NCBI GenBank assembly: GCA_964538025.1
Contig: CAZICZ010000005.1
Coordinates: 186,001 to 250,000 of the forward strand
Length of the DNA: 64,000 bases
Direction of reading: 5' to 3'
Source: UBA5078 sp964538025
GTDB taxonomy: Bacteria > Pseudomonadota > Gammaproteobacteria > Pseudomonadales > Pseudohongiellaceae
Shown in pieces: positions 42,169-50,987 of the stretch (positions are counted from its first letter, which is position 1; each line of letters starts with the position of its first letter). Position numbers and translations under genes: made by a program. The notes below the pieces were generated by a model, which was not told where the DNA came from, did not search any database, and was given only the letters and a program-made list of their open reading frames with translations.

Positions 42169-42519
42169 ATGTCCGTTTCCCGCGTTCCCTATCGTCCCTT
42201 GCCGCTGTTTACCCGACTGGTTGGCCTCGCGCTTGCCGGCGGACTCCTGGTGCTGGGGATCATTGGCCTGATCCTGCCAGTGATCCCGGGGCTGGTCTTT
42301 CTGTTTCTGGCGCTGTTTGTCATGACGCGTCTCTCGCATCGCATCGCGGCCTTTGCGCATCGCCAGCCCTGGTTTGCCCGTCATGCGCACCCGTTCCAAC
42401 GCGCGTCGGGCCTGAGCGTCGGGCGCCGACTTGCGCTGGGCAGCCTGGTCCTGTTGCGCTCGGTGATGCAGGGGATGGACGCGGCCTACACCTGGGTGCA
42501 GAGCGCCGGCAGGCGTTAA
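42169..42519 (+). CDS. Small membrane protein, DUF454-like
   Basis: The 116-residue protein has a strong hydrophobic hairpin (LVGLALAGGLLVLGIIGL then LPVIPGLVFLFLALFVM) with the GLxLPVxPG turn of DUF454/YbaN-like inner-membrane proteins, and a basic amphipathic C-terminus (HRQPWFARHAHPFQRAS). GGAGG lies six bases before the ATG at 42169. It is the only gene in the window with a good sigma-54 promoter match. The function of the family is unknown. Confidence 0.75.
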   Translation: MSVSRVPYRPLPLFTRLVGLALAGGLLVLGIIGLILPVIPGLVFLFLALFVMTRLSHRIAAFAHRQPWFARHAHPFQRASGLSVGRRLALGSLVLLRSVMQGMDAAYTWVQSAGRR

Positions 42520-42601
42520 TCCCGTGCGCGGGTTTACAAGCCCGCACGGGGATAGCAGAATCCGGGGCGCATGACGTCCCCATTCACCCAGGATGATCAC
42601 C

Positions 42602-43012
42602 ATGGATAAGCTCCCCGATGCGTTACAGGGACAGTGCCACTGCGGCCAGGTTCACTGGACCTTCACTGGAATGCCGGAATCGGCGACCGCCTGCAACTGC
42701 ACCGTCTGCCGCCGTTATGGCACCTTGTGGGCGTATGACTTCGAAAACGAGGGCATTCATGTCCGTGGGGAGACGACGGCCTATGTGCGGGGTGATCGCT
42801 CGATCGGCTTTCATTTCTGCCCGCGCTGCGGATGTGTCGCCTACTGGCGCGCCCTGCATCCCGGAAAAGACGGTCGACGACGTATTGCCGTCAACCTGCG
42901 CCTGACCGAACCCGACCCCATTGCCGCTCTGCCCATCGACCATTTTGAGGGACTGCACACCTTCGAGGATCTGCCGCGCGATGGCAGAACCATCGCCGAT
43001 CTGTGGTTCTAG
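42602..43012 (+). CDS. GFA (glutathione-dependent formaldehyde-activating/CENP-V) family protein
   Basis: The 136-residue protein has the zinc cysteines of the GFA fold: QCHCGQVHW, ACNCTVCRRYG and FHFCPRCGC, which form structural and catalytic zinc sites. Family members include the Gfa enzyme that links glutathione and formaldehyde, but most are of unknown substrate. The second ATG (42602) is preferred to 42593 because AGGAT lies at proper distance. No formaldehyde pathway gene is nearby. Confidence 0.88.
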   Translation: MDKLPDALQGQCHCGQVHWTFTGMPESATACNCTVCRRYGTLWAYDFENEGIHVRGETTAYVRGDRSIGFHFCPRCGCVAYWRALHPGKDGRRRIAVNLRLTEPDPIAALPIDHFEGLHTFEDLPRDGRTIADLWF

Positions 43013-43136
43013 GTGGGTTCCCCTGAATATAATTTCCGTGCTGGCAGGTCTGCCTGCTAGAGTTAACGTACACAGCGCACTGGCATCGCCAATCGCGCGA
43101 CATACCATCGATTTCCCACGAATCCGGAGTTATTCC

Positions 43137-43952
43137 ATGCGATCACGACGTCTCCCGTTCACCGCCTCACTCCTGTTGCTCCTGCTGGCCGGGCCCAGTC
43201 ACGCCGATGATGCCGAACGTCTGCAGGCCCTGAGTGTCGGCGCCCACCGCAGTGCGGAGAATATTGCCCGGAATGCCTACCGTCACCCGGTGGAAACGCT
43301 GCAGTTTTTCGGTCTTAAATCCGGAATGACCGTCATAGAAATCCTGCCAGGCGGCGGGTGGTATAGCGAAATCCTCGCCCCCTTTCTCAAGGACAACGGG
43401 ACCTATTACGCGGCCCATTTCTCGCCAAATTCGCACCTGAGCTATCAACCGCCCATGCTGCGCAATTTTGAGGCACGCGTGGCCGGTAATCCCGAAATCT
43501 ACGGCGGTACCCGTATCACCCGCCTGTACCCGCCAAACGAAACAGAGATCGCGCCTGCCGGGTCCGCCGACCTCGCCCTGACCTTCCGCAACGTCCACAA
43601 CTGGATCATGGCGGGCACGCAGCATGAGCATTTTGCGGCCTTCTACACGGCCCTGAAACCGGGTGGCGTCCTGGGAGTGGTAGAACACCGCGCCCCCACC
43701 GGAAGCTCCATGGAGGTGATGCAGACGACCGGGTATGTCACACAGGAATATGTCATCGAGCTGGCCCAGCAAGCCGGCTTTGTGCTGGAAGCAAGTGCCG
43801 AAATCAACGCCAATCCCCGCGACCTGAAGAACTACCCGGAAGGGGTGTGGACGCTACCGCCCACGTTTGAGCTGGGCGAGGTCGACAAGGACAAATACCT
43901 CGCCATCGGCGAGAGTGACCGCATGACGCTGAAATTCGTCAAACCCCGCTAA
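43137..43952 (+). CDS. Secreted SAM-dependent methyltransferase-like protein (COG4798 type)
   Basis: The 271-residue protein carries a signal peptide (FTASLLLLLLAGPSHAD) followed by a class I methyltransferase fold: MTVIEILPGGGWYSEILAP as the SAM motif and ADLALTFRNVHNW as motif IV, then LKPGGVLGVVEHRAP. This exported methyltransferase-like family (COG4798) is common in marine proteobacteria; SAM is not expected in the periplasm, so its real role is open. CGGAG is at the right distance from the ATG. A terminator follows. Confidence 0.85.
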   Translation: MRSRRLPFTASLLLLLLAGPSHADDAERLQALSVGAHRSAENIARNAYRHPVETLQFFGLKSGMTVIEILPGGGWYSEILAPFLKDNGTYYAAHFSPNSHLSYQPPMLRNFEARVAGNPEIYGGTRITRLYPPNETEIAPAGSADLALTFRNVHNWIMAGTQHEHFAAFYTALKPGGVLGVVEHRAPTGSSMEVMQTTGYVTQEYVIELAQQAGFVLEASAEINANPRDLKNYPEGVWTLPPTFELGEVDKDKYLAIGESDRMTLKFVKPR

Positions 43953-43967
43953 GCGACTCGCCTGAGA

Positions 43968-43999
43968 CCGTGCCGGACAACTTTCTGGCACGGCTTTTC
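43968..43999 (+). terminator. Intrinsic terminator
   Basis: The stem CCGTGCC / GGCACGG with a 12-base loop is followed by CTTTTC, 15 bases after the methyltransferase-like stop codon. Confidence 0.75.
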
Positions 44000-44139
44000 T
44001 GTGGCGGTGAACGCCCCTCGCCGGAGGCACGACCCCGACACTGCGTTCGTGTTACAGACACCCGCCTTTGTCTTCAGATTGCCCCAAAACCTTGCTATCG
44101 TGGCATCTCTTTTTTTACTGACAGCACACGGATTACACC

Positions 44140-44460
44140 ATGGTTAAGATTCTTTTCATTGAACACAACGGCACGGAACATCCGGTGGAGGTCGCTCCCG
44201 GGTCGACGGTGATGGACGCCGCCGTCAGCAATGGCGTTCCCGGCATCGATGCGGACTGCGGTGGCTTCTGTTCCTGCGCCACCTGCCACGTGTTTGTGAA
44301 TGAAGACTGGCTGGCCCAATTGCCGCCCATGTCCTCCACCGAAGAGGCGATGCTGAGCCTGAGCCCCGACCGCAAACCCAACTCACGGCTGTCCTGCCAA
44401 TTGCCGGTGGTGGATTCCCTGGATGGCCTCATTGTGCGCACACCCGAATTCCAATACTGA
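44140..44460 (+). CDS. [2Fe-2S] ferredoxin, P450 partner
   Basis: The 106-residue protein is an adrenodoxin/putidaredoxin-type ferredoxin. The cluster cysteines are in DADCGGFCSCATCHVF (C-x5-C-x2-C) with the fourth in LSCQLPV. It passes electrons from an NADH-dependent reductase to the P450 encoded 50 bases downstream on the same strand. No ferredoxin reductase gene is in the window, so that partner must be elsewhere. Confidence 0.94.
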   Translation: MVKILFIEHNGTEHPVEVAPGSTVMDAAVSNGVPGIDADCGGFCSCATCHVFVNEDWLAQLPPMSSTEEAMLSLSPDRKPNSRLSCQLPVVDSLDGLIVRTPEFQY

Positions 44461-44510
44461 ACAGGAATGCCCTTACCGGCACCACGTCAAGACCAAAGGG
44501 GGGAATGACG

Positions 44511-45782
44511 ATGAGTGAGACCGCACCGCAGAGCCAGCCGCGAAAAAGCCGCTGGAGCCTTGTTGGCATAGACCCGTACAGCCTGCCACTGGAAAAGATC
44601 GATCTCTCGCATCCCGGCATCTGGCAGGCGAATGAATTCCTGCCCTTTATGGAACGACTGCGCAAGGAAGACCCGGTGCATTACTGTCCCGAGTCTGCGG
44701 TGGGGCCTTACTGGTCGGTCACCCGCTTCAAGGACATCATGGAAGTGGACTCCTCGCCCCATCTGTATTCCTCCGAGCCCACGATCGGCATAGTCGACAC
44801 CTTTGAGGAGTTCACGCTGCCCTCCTTCATTGCCATGGACCCACCCAAGCATGATGACCAGCGCCGGGTGGTCCAGGGCGTCGTGGCACCCAGCAATCTG
44901 GCCAAGCTGGAAGGGCTGATCCGCCAGCGCGTGTGCGCCATCTTCGACGCGCTGCCTCTGCATCAGGAATTCGATTGGGTCGAGAAAGTCTCCATCGAAC
45001 TGACGACGCAAATGCTCGCCACGCTGTTTGATTTTCCGTTCGAGCAGCGCGCCAAGCTGACCTATTGGTCGGATGTGGCCACTGCCATCCCGGGAGGCGG
45101 AGTGGTCCAGACGCAGGAGGAGCGCTGGGAGGCCATTCAGGAGTGTCTCGCGATGTTTACCCGTCTGTGGAATGAACGGGTCAACAGCGCCCCGGGCAAT
45201 GACCTCATCTCCATGCTGGCGCACGGCGAGGCGACGCGCAACATGCCGCCCATGGAGTATCTGGGCAACGTCATCCTGCTGATCGTCGGGGGCAATGACA
45301 CCACGCGCAATTCCATCAGCGGCGGGGTGGTGGCCCTGAATGAAAACCCGGCGGAATACGCGAAACTGCGCGCCAACCCTGGACTGATTCCCAACATGGT
45401 CTCCGAAATCATCCGCTGGCAGACTCCGCTGGCGTATATGCGCCGCACGGCGAAAGTGGATACCGTGCTCGGCGGCAAACAGATCCGCAAAGGCGACAAA
45501 GTGGTCATGTGGTATGCCTCCGGCAACCGCGACGAAGACGCGATCGAAAACCCCAATGCGTTTTTGATCGATCGGCCCAATGCGCGCCACCATCTTTCCT
45601 TCGGATTCGGCCTGCACCGCTGCATGGGCAACCGTCTCGCGGAAATGCAGCTGCGCATTGTGTGGGAAGAAATCATGCGCCGCTTCCATTTTGTGGAGGT
45701 AGTCGGCGCGCCGGAGCGGGTATACTCAAGCTTCGTCAAAGGCTACACCAAACTGCCCGTTGTGCTTCATCCCCTGCCTTGA
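44511..45782 (+). CDS. Cytochrome P450, CYP153-like
   Basis: The 423-residue P450 has the I-helix oxygen-activation motif GGNDTTRNS, the K-helix EIIRW, and the heme-binding loop FGFGLHRCMGNRLAEMQL with the thiolate cysteine. The GGNDTTRNSISGG and HRCMGNRLAE forms are characteristic of CYP153, the bacterial terminal alkane and fatty-acid hydroxylases. A ferredoxin gene directly precedes it. The ATG at 44511 fits the AAAGGGGGG site better than the one at 44505. A Tat-exported HAD protein gene follows by 13 bases. Alkane hydroxylation is expected from the family but not proven here. Confidence 0.9.
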   Translation: MSETAPQSQPRKSRWSLVGIDPYSLPLEKIDLSHPGIWQANEFLPFMERLRKEDPVHYCPESAVGPYWSVTRFKDIMEVDSSPHLYSSEPTIGIVDTFEEFTLPSFIAMDPPKHDDQRRVVQGVVAPSNLAKLEGLIRQRVCAIFDALPLHQEFDWVEKVSIELTTQMLATLFDFPFEQRAKLTYWSDVATAIPGGGVVQTQEERWEAIQECLAMFTRLWNERVNSAPGNDLISMLAHGEATRNMPPMEYLGNVILLIVGGNDTTRNSISGGVVALNENPAEYAKLRANPGLIPNMVSEIIRWQTPLAYMRRTAKVDTVLGGKQIRKGDKVVMWYASGNRDEDAIENPNAFLIDRPNARHHLSFGFGLHRCMGNRLAEMQLRIVWEEIMRRFHFVEVVGAPERVYSSFVKGYTKLPVVLHPLP

Positions 45783-45795
45783 TCACGAGGTTGCC

Positions 45796-46629
45796 ATGAC
45801 ACACACGCCACACGCTCACTCTGCCCGTCGCCAGTTTCTGCAACTTGCCGGCCGCACGCTGGCTCTCAGCCCTCTGGCCGGTCTCGGCCTGTTGTCCCTG
45901 CCGGCCCGCGCACAGACCACCCCGCTGGGCGTCAAAGCGTTGGTGTTTGATGTCTTTGGTACCGTGGTGGACTGGCATACGTCCATTGTGCGAGAGGGAG
46001 AAATGCTCGCGGAGAAAAAGGGCTATACGGTGGACTGGAGTGCATTCGCCACCCGCTGGCGAGGCGGCTATGGCCCTTCCATGAACCGGGTGCGCACGGG
46101 CGAGCTGCCCTGGACCAAACTGGACGACCTGCACCGGATGGTGCTGGATCAACTGGTGGTGGAGTTCGGGCTCACGGGCCTGAGCGAGGAAGAACTGACG
46201 CATTTCAATCTGGCCTGGCACCGTTTGATCCCCTGGCCGGATTCGGTGGTGGGCCTCGCGCGGCTGCGCAGCCACTACACCATCGCCTCCCTCTCCAACG
46301 GCAATGTGTCGCTGCTGCTGGACATCGCAAAAAACGCGGGCATTCAGTGGGATACCGTGCTGTCGGCGGAATTGTCCTACCACTACAAGCCGGACCCGGA
46401 GGCCTATCTGAAGGCGCCGGAACTGCTCAGCCTGCGGCCGGATCAGGTGATGATGGTCGCCACGCATCCCAGCGACCTGCGTAGCGCGGCAGAAACCGGG
46501 CTGAGAACGGCCTACGTGCATCGGGCTCTGGAGGCAGGGGCAGACCGCCCGAAGGCGCCGCCCGCCCGCGACGAGTTTGATTTTTTTGCAGACGACTTTA
46601 TCGATCTGGCCACACAACTGGGGGCGTAA
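45796..46629 (+). CDS. Tat-exported haloacid dehalogenase type II-like protein
   Basis: The 277-residue protein starts with a twin-arginine signal (SARRQFLQLAGRTLAL...ARAQ), then a HAD domain of the (S)-2-haloacid dehalogenase type: nucleophile Asp in FDVFGTVVDW, a WRGGYGPSMNRVRTGELPW cap segment, SLSNGN, and YHYKPDPEAY with the catalytic lysine. The last motif reads MVATHPSDL, so the asparagine usual there is missing. It follows the CYP153 gene by 13 bases. Export of a HAD enzyme is uncommon. It may be a dehalogenase or another hydrolase. Confidence 0.83.
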   Translation: MTHTPHAHSARRQFLQLAGRTLALSPLAGLGLLSLPARAQTTPLGVKALVFDVFGTVVDWHTSIVREGEMLAEKKGYTVDWSAFATRWRGGYGPSMNRVRTGELPWTKLDDLHRMVLDQLVVEFGLTGLSEEELTHFNLAWHRLIPWPDSVVGLARLRSHYTIASLSNGNVSLLLDIAKNAGIQWDTVLSAELSYHYKPDPEAYLKAPELLSLRPDQVMMVATHPSDLRSAAETGLRTAYVHRALEAGADRPKAPPARDEFDFFADDFIDLATQLGA

Positions 46630-46638
46630 GCCCCCGCG

Positions 46639-47787
46639 TCACTCGCCGTAGCCCTTTCGCAGGACGCCGTTGTTGATGCCGTCGACTTCGCCATCGCGCA
46701 GCCATTGCAAGGACGCATCAAACAGAATCTGCGCATTGACTTCCCACATCGCATTGTGGGACGAACATCCCAAATCCAGCAGCACCTTCTCACTGGCACC
46801 CAGGTCTTCATACATTTCCGCAACACGGGCGGGCGGCACCTGGCCGTCGTGAATTCCTGCCACCAGCAGCATCGGTGTGCGGGTGTTTCTCACAACCTCC
46901 TGCGTCCATCCCCACACGGGAGTGCTCGGCGCGCGGCGCACGCCGGTGCCCCACGTGGCACCGACGGGATCGGAGGCCAGCATGTCTTCCCACACGGCCG
47001 CACTGACCTGAGCGGAGCGCTGGTTCTCGCAGCCGATCTGCCGGTCCCAATTGCGCTCGAAGTCCAGGCGCGACTGCTTGGTCACTGCCGTGCCCGGAAT
47101 GGGCACGGTATCGGGGGCCTGCGCCGCGCGATTACGACTGTAGGCGGGTGCCAAAATAACCACACGTTCCACTTTCTCCGGATGGCGGGCGGCATAGCCG
47201 GCCGAGCGCGGGCCTCCTAGCGACCACGCCACCAGATGGACCTTGTCGACACCGCGCAGTGCACGCAGGTAGTCCACGACTGCATTGATGTCGTCCCAGT
47301 CGGACTCGATCGTGGTGGCAGCATACGGGTAGCTTGGTGCACAGGGCGCCGCGATCATGGCGGGAACCAAATCTTCCTGCGCCGAGGTCGCCAGATTGCA
47401 GACGTCGTTCATCGGGTGAGGACGCGTGGACCGGCCGTAGCCCGCGGTGTCCATGGCAAAGGTGTCATAGCCGGCGGCGGCCAAATGCGCCATCCAGCTA
47501 TAGCCTTCTACCGGCACATCGAAGGCGACCTCCGCGGGCGTACCGGCGCCGTGAATGAAGAGCACGACATTGCTGTTCTGGCCGACATTACGGGCGATGG
47601 TAGAGGGAAGTGCCCGTTCGCGGACGTAGAGACTGGCATGCTCACCCGCCATGGCCGGCGCCGTGGACACCACCGGCACATAATGATCAATGCGCACGGG
47701 GCTTTCGGCGACAGCCGCGGCGCTGCTCAGCACTGCTACGCTCAGCACGAAGGATGTCATCAGGGATTGGCGGAGAGATTTTTTCAT
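46639..47787 (-). CDS. Secreted alpha/beta hydrolase
   Basis: The 382-residue protein has a signal peptide (MTSFVLSVAVLSSAAAVAES) and an alpha/beta-hydrolase fold: LFIHGAGTPAEV as oxyanion region, FAMDTAGYGRS, VAWSLGGPRSAG as the nucleophile elbow (SLGG), an acid position in GIHDGQVP and a late SSHNAMWE with the catalytic histidine. The substrate is unknown. AGGAG lies seven bases before the ATG at 47787. It is convergent with the HAD gene (ten bases between stops) and may be the last gene of the minus-strand cluster that holds glycerate kinase. Confidence 0.84.
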   Translation of the reverse strand: MKKSLRQSLMTSFVLSVAVLSSAAAVAESPVRIDHYVPVVSTAPAMAGEHASLYVRERALPSTIARNVGQNSNVVLFIHGAGTPAEVAFDVPVEGYSWMAHLAAAGYDTFAMDTAGYGRSTRPHPMNDVCNLATSAQEDLVPAMIAAPCAPSYPYAATTIESDWDDINAVVDYLRALRGVDKVHLVAWSLGGPRSAGYAARHPEKVERVVILAPAYSRNRAAQAPDTVPIPGTAVTKQSRLDFERNWDRQIGCENQRSAQVSAAVWEDMLASDPVGATWGTGVRRAPSTPVWGWTQEVVRNTRTPMLLVAGIHDGQVPPARVAEMYEDLGASEKVLLDLGCSSHNAMWEVNAQILFDASLQWLRDGEVDGINNGVLRKGYGE

Positions 47788-47844
47788 TGTTGTACTCCTA
47801 AAGTGGTATTCCCAAAAAACGCGATTGAATGGCGGCACTATACC

Positions 47845-49041
47845 TCAGCGTGGCGCACGGCGCTGCTCGCGCAGCCGGGCCATGGCTTCGGCAACTCCGA
47901 CCTCATGGCAACTCGTCGCCACGGCAGCAGTGCAGGCTGCTAGATGATTGGCAGCGAGACGAAAGGCTTCATCCCGGGGCAATGCTGAAGCGCTTATGGG
48001 CATGGCTGCCGACAGACCACTGCGGAACAGTGACTCGATACCCTCCATCACCTGCCCCGCCAGTGCCAGGACCGGCACCTGGTAACGATGCGCAAGGTGG
48101 CACACGCCCGCCGGTACCTTTCCCGCGGCGCTCTGCGCATCCAGTCGCCCCTCGCCGGTGATGACGAGATCCGCATGACGGACAGCCTCCTCCAGATGAA
48201 CGGCGGCGATGACGGTCTCGACCCCTGACACCATTTCTGCGCCCAGAAGTCCTCCCAGTGCGGCCCCTATCCCTCCTGCGGCGCCGGCGCCAGCAAACGT
48301 GTCGATCTGCCGTCCTTGTTCCGAGGCGATCTTCGCCACCTGCCGCAGGCCCGCCTCGAGGAGGTGTACCTCTTTCTCAGAGGCTCCCTTCTGGGGGGCA
48401 AAGACCGCCGCCGCCCCCTGCGATCCGAGCAACGGTTTGCTGACATCCGTGGCAGCACGCAGCCGGACGTGTTGCAGCAACGCGAGGGCGGGCGCGAGAT
48501 CGAGGGTGGCAAGGCGCGTCAGCTGGCCACCGCCCGGCGGCAGAGGAGCGCCCTGTGCATCAAGACAGCGGGCACCAAGGGCTTGCAACAGTCCCACGCC
48601 GGCATCGGTGGTGGCGCTCCCACCAAGCCCGATAAGCAGCGTGTCGGCCCCGCTGGCCAGCGCCGCCCGCATCAGCTCACCGGTCCCCCGGCTGCTCGCA
48701 CGCAGCGCATCGCGTTCGGCAGGCAGGACGAGATGCAGGCCGCTGGCTTGCGCCACCTCCAGCACCGCGGTACGCCCCTGGTCAATCAGGCCGAAGTGTG
48801 CGGTGACAGGCCGCCCCAAGGGATCGCTGACGGTGCACGGAAACAGGTGTCCCCCCTGCGAAAGAACCAAGGCGGAGGTCGTCCCCTCGCCCCCGTCGGC
48901 GAGCGGCTTGAGGAGCAGTGTGTCCTCCGGGGCGGCCTGGCGCCATCCCGCGGCCATCGCCGCAGCGACTGCAGGTGCATCGAGACATTCCTTGAAGGAA
49001 TCGGGGGCAAAGACAATCTGCAAGGGACGAGGACGGGTCAC
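47845..49041 (-). CDS. garK: Glycerate kinase (GarK/GlxK family)
   Basis: The 398-residue enzyme has the class II glycerate kinase pattern: IVFAPDSFKECLDA at the start, PLADGGEGTTSAL, SSRGTGELMRAAL, the phosphate loop GLGGSATTDAGVG, FAGAGAAGGIGAALG and DLVITGEGRLDAQSAAGK. It phosphorylates D-glycerate to 2-phosphoglycerate. It starts 9 bases after the gntP stop on the same strand, so the pair forms an operon in which a sugar-acid or glycerate permease feeds the kinase. Whether glucarate/galactarate or glyoxylate supplies the glycerate is not evident. Confidence 0.93.
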   Translation of the reverse strand: MTRPRPLQIVFAPDSFKECLDAPAVAAAMAAGWRQAAPEDTLLLKPLADGGEGTTSALVLSQGGHLFPCTVSDPLGRPVTAHFGLIDQGRTAVLEVAQASGLHLVLPAERDALRASSRGTGELMRAALASGADTLLIGLGGSATTDAGVGLLQALGARCLDAQGAPLPPGGGQLTRLATLDLAPALALLQHVRLRAATDVSKPLLGSQGAAAVFAPQKGASEKEVHLLEAGLRQVAKIASEQGRQIDTFAGAGAAGGIGAALGGLLGAEMVSGVETVIAAVHLEEAVRHADLVITGEGRLDAQSAAGKVPAGVCHLAHRYQVPVLALAGQVMEGIESLFRSGLSAAMPISASALPRDEAFRLAANHLAACTAAVATSCHEVGVAEAMARLREQRRAPR

Positions 49042-49050
49042 AAACGCTCC

Positions 49051-50385
49051 TCAGAGGGCCAGCAGCGAGACTAGCCAGACCGCGACCAGCGTCACCAGCC
49101 CCATGGCGAGCGTGGCCCCGGTATGCGCCCGATACGCCGTGGCGACATCCAGCCGGCTGAACTGGGCCACGACCCAGAAATAACTGTCATTGGCGTGGGA
49201 CACCGTCATGGCACCGGCACCGATGGCCATGACGGTGAGTATCCGGCCAAGCTCGGAATCCAGCCCGATCTGCGGCAACAGGGGGGCGACCAGCGCGGAG
49301 CCCGCTACCATGGCGACGGTGGAGGACCCCTGCGCGCTCTTGAGCGCTGCGGCCACCAGAAAGGGCATGGCGACGCCAATCCCCAGCCCGGAGAGCGCAT
49401 TGCCCAGGGTCGCGCCCAGCGGCGTGGCGGCCAGCACCGCACCAAACGCGCCACCCGCACCGGTGACCAGCAGAATCGGCGCGGCTATTTCCAACGACTG
49501 CTGCGTCAGTGCCGCAAACGTTTTACGCCGGGACTGCGGCGCCAACAGGGGCACGGCGCACAGCAGCCCAATGCTCAGGGCCATCAGGGGCTTGCCGAGA
49601 AACAGCGCACCGGCGGCCACGGCACCCGCCCCTAGCGGGGCTGACGGGAAGGCAGCAAGCGAACCGAGGCAGATCAACAAAAGGGGAGCCAAGAGCGGGG
49701 CGAAGGACGCGACGCTGCCCGGCAATTGCCGGTCGTCGCGTTCGGGTTCTGTCACCGCCTCCTCCAGCTCGGTGCTGGGCAATGCGGCACAGCGCCGGGC
49801 CCAGACAAGCCCGGTGGCCGCCGCGAGCAGAGCAAAGCACAGGCCAGCCACCATGACGCCCCCCAGGTTATCGCCAAGCCCAAGGGACCCGGCCGCCGCA
49901 ATCGGCCCCGGCGTTGGCGGTACCAGGGTGTGCGTGGCAAACAGCCCCGTGGACAGTGCCACGGTCATCATCACCGGCGAGGCCTGCAGGCGCTTCGCAA
50001 GTGAGCGTTTCAGGCTGTTCAGAATGACGAATCCGGAGTCGCAGAACACGGGAATGGCCACCATGAAACCGATCAGTGACATCGTCAGGCCCGGCGCACG
50101 ATGTCCCAGAAGCCGGATCACGGTGTGTGCCATCACAATGGCCGCACCGGAGCGTTCGAGGATGACCCCCATCAGCGTGCCCAGCACAATCACCAACCCG
50201 ATATTCCCCAGGATGCCACCAAACCCGTTGCGCAGGGTCGTGTCGATTTCCGCCAGCGGCATGCCATAGGCAAACGCCGCAATCAGTGCCGCGGACAGCA
50301 GGGCAAGAAACGGATGCAGCGAAAACCGGGTCGTCGCCACCACGATAAACGCGATGAGTGATACGAGAATGAGCACTAAGGACAT
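49051..50385 (-). CDS. GntP-family gluconate/sugar-acid permease
   Basis: The 444-residue membrane protein has about twelve hydrophobic segments and GntP signatures: ATTRFSLHPFLALLSAALIAAF, the FGGILGNIGLVIVLGTLMG segment, FCDSGFVILNSL, HTLVPPTPGPIAAA and SHANDSYFW. It should take up gluconate or, given the glycerate kinase gene 9 bases downstream, glycerate. The ATG at 50385 has GGAG seven bases upstream; the frame open to 50670 is ignored. The 5' gap of about 200 bases before the next divergent gene holds its promoter. Confidence 0.92.
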   Translation of the reverse strand: MSLVLILVSLIAFIVVATTRFSLHPFLALLSAALIAAFAYGMPLAEIDTTLRNGFGGILGNIGLVIVLGTLMGVILERSGAAIVMAHTVIRLLGHRAPGLTMSLIGFMVAIPVFCDSGFVILNSLKRSLAKRLQASPVMMTVALSTGLFATHTLVPPTPGPIAAAGSLGLGDNLGGVMVAGLCFALLAAATGLVWARRCAALPSTELEEAVTEPERDDRQLPGSVASFAPLLAPLLLICLGSLAAFPSAPLGAGAVAAGALFLGKPLMALSIGLLCAVPLLAPQSRRKTFAALTQQSLEIAAPILLVTGAGGAFGAVLAATPLGATLGNALSGLGIGVAMPFLVAAALKSAQGSSTVAMVAGSALVAPLLPQIGLDSELGRILTVMAIGAGAMTVSHANDSYFWVVAQFSRLDVATAYRAHTGATLAMGLVTLVAVWLVSLLAL

Positions 50386-50591
50386 GGCATCTCTCCATCC
50401 GCGCCTCCGGCATAGTGACGCGGGGAGCTCCGAGGTGATGGGGGCAAATGTGGGTGGTCGAACTGCGGGCAAGTATAGGCGGGGGAAGGCGTGCAGTGCT
50501 ACCGGCGGCGAGACGGGATTTCGGGTGGCATCCCGGGGTAAACTGCAGGACACAGAGGGGCCCTTCCGGGCGCCCATTGAGGAGTTTATCG
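50386..50591. promoter_or_regulatory. Divergent intergenic region
   Basis: About 206 bases lie between the gntP start and the small protein gene. No palindrome or clear promoter hexamers stood out. Confidence 0.3.
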
Positions 50592-50888
50592 ATGTCCTAC
50601 ACGCGTGAAATCTCGGCCAGCGTTGCGTTGCTGGCGTCCATTTTCGGTGACCCGGCAGAGGCGGATGCACAGGCCAACCGGTATGTCTGGCACCTCCGGT
50701 TCGACGGCGGACACGAGCTCACGCTGCGCAATCTGGGCACGCCCTCCAGCGCCGGACGTCTGCAAACCTGGCAGGCGAGCAGCGCCACCGAAGACGCTTT
50801 TGCGCTGCTTGAGGCCCGCCTCGAAGAGGCCGATCAGTATTACGAAGGCCCCCTGCACCCCGAGCTGTTTCTCTCCCGAAGCCCGTAA
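50592..50888 (+). CDS. Small cytoplasmic protein, hypothetical
   Basis: I do not recognise the family. The 98-residue protein has no signal peptide or membrane helix. It begins SYTREISASVALLASIFGDP and has a strand pair NRYVWHLRFDGGHELTLRN, then a helical part (EDAFALLEARLEEADQYYEG). GGAG lies seven bases before the ATG at 50592. It precedes the oxidase fusion by 99 bases on the same strand; a TATAAT lies between them, so they are probably separate units. Confidence 0.65.
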   Translation: MSYTREISASVALLASIFGDPAEADAQANRYVWHLRFDGGHELTLRNLGTPSSAGRLQTWQASSATEDAFALLEARLEEADQYYEGPLHPELFLSRSP

Positions 50889-50952
50889 ATCCCTGCGAAA
50901 ATCGGTGATGCGCATGCCGCCCGGCATGCTAGGTATTCTGCCCTCGACTGGC

Positions 50953-50958
50953 TATAAT
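50953..50958 (+). promoter_or_regulatory. Likely -10 element of the oxidase operon
   Basis: TATAAT lies 30 bases before the fusion gene start. No good -35 is present at the expected distance, which may mean activator dependence; no FNR box was found by eye. Confidence 0.4.
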
Positions 50959-50987
50959 CCCCGCACTAAAAATAAGGGGATCCCGCT

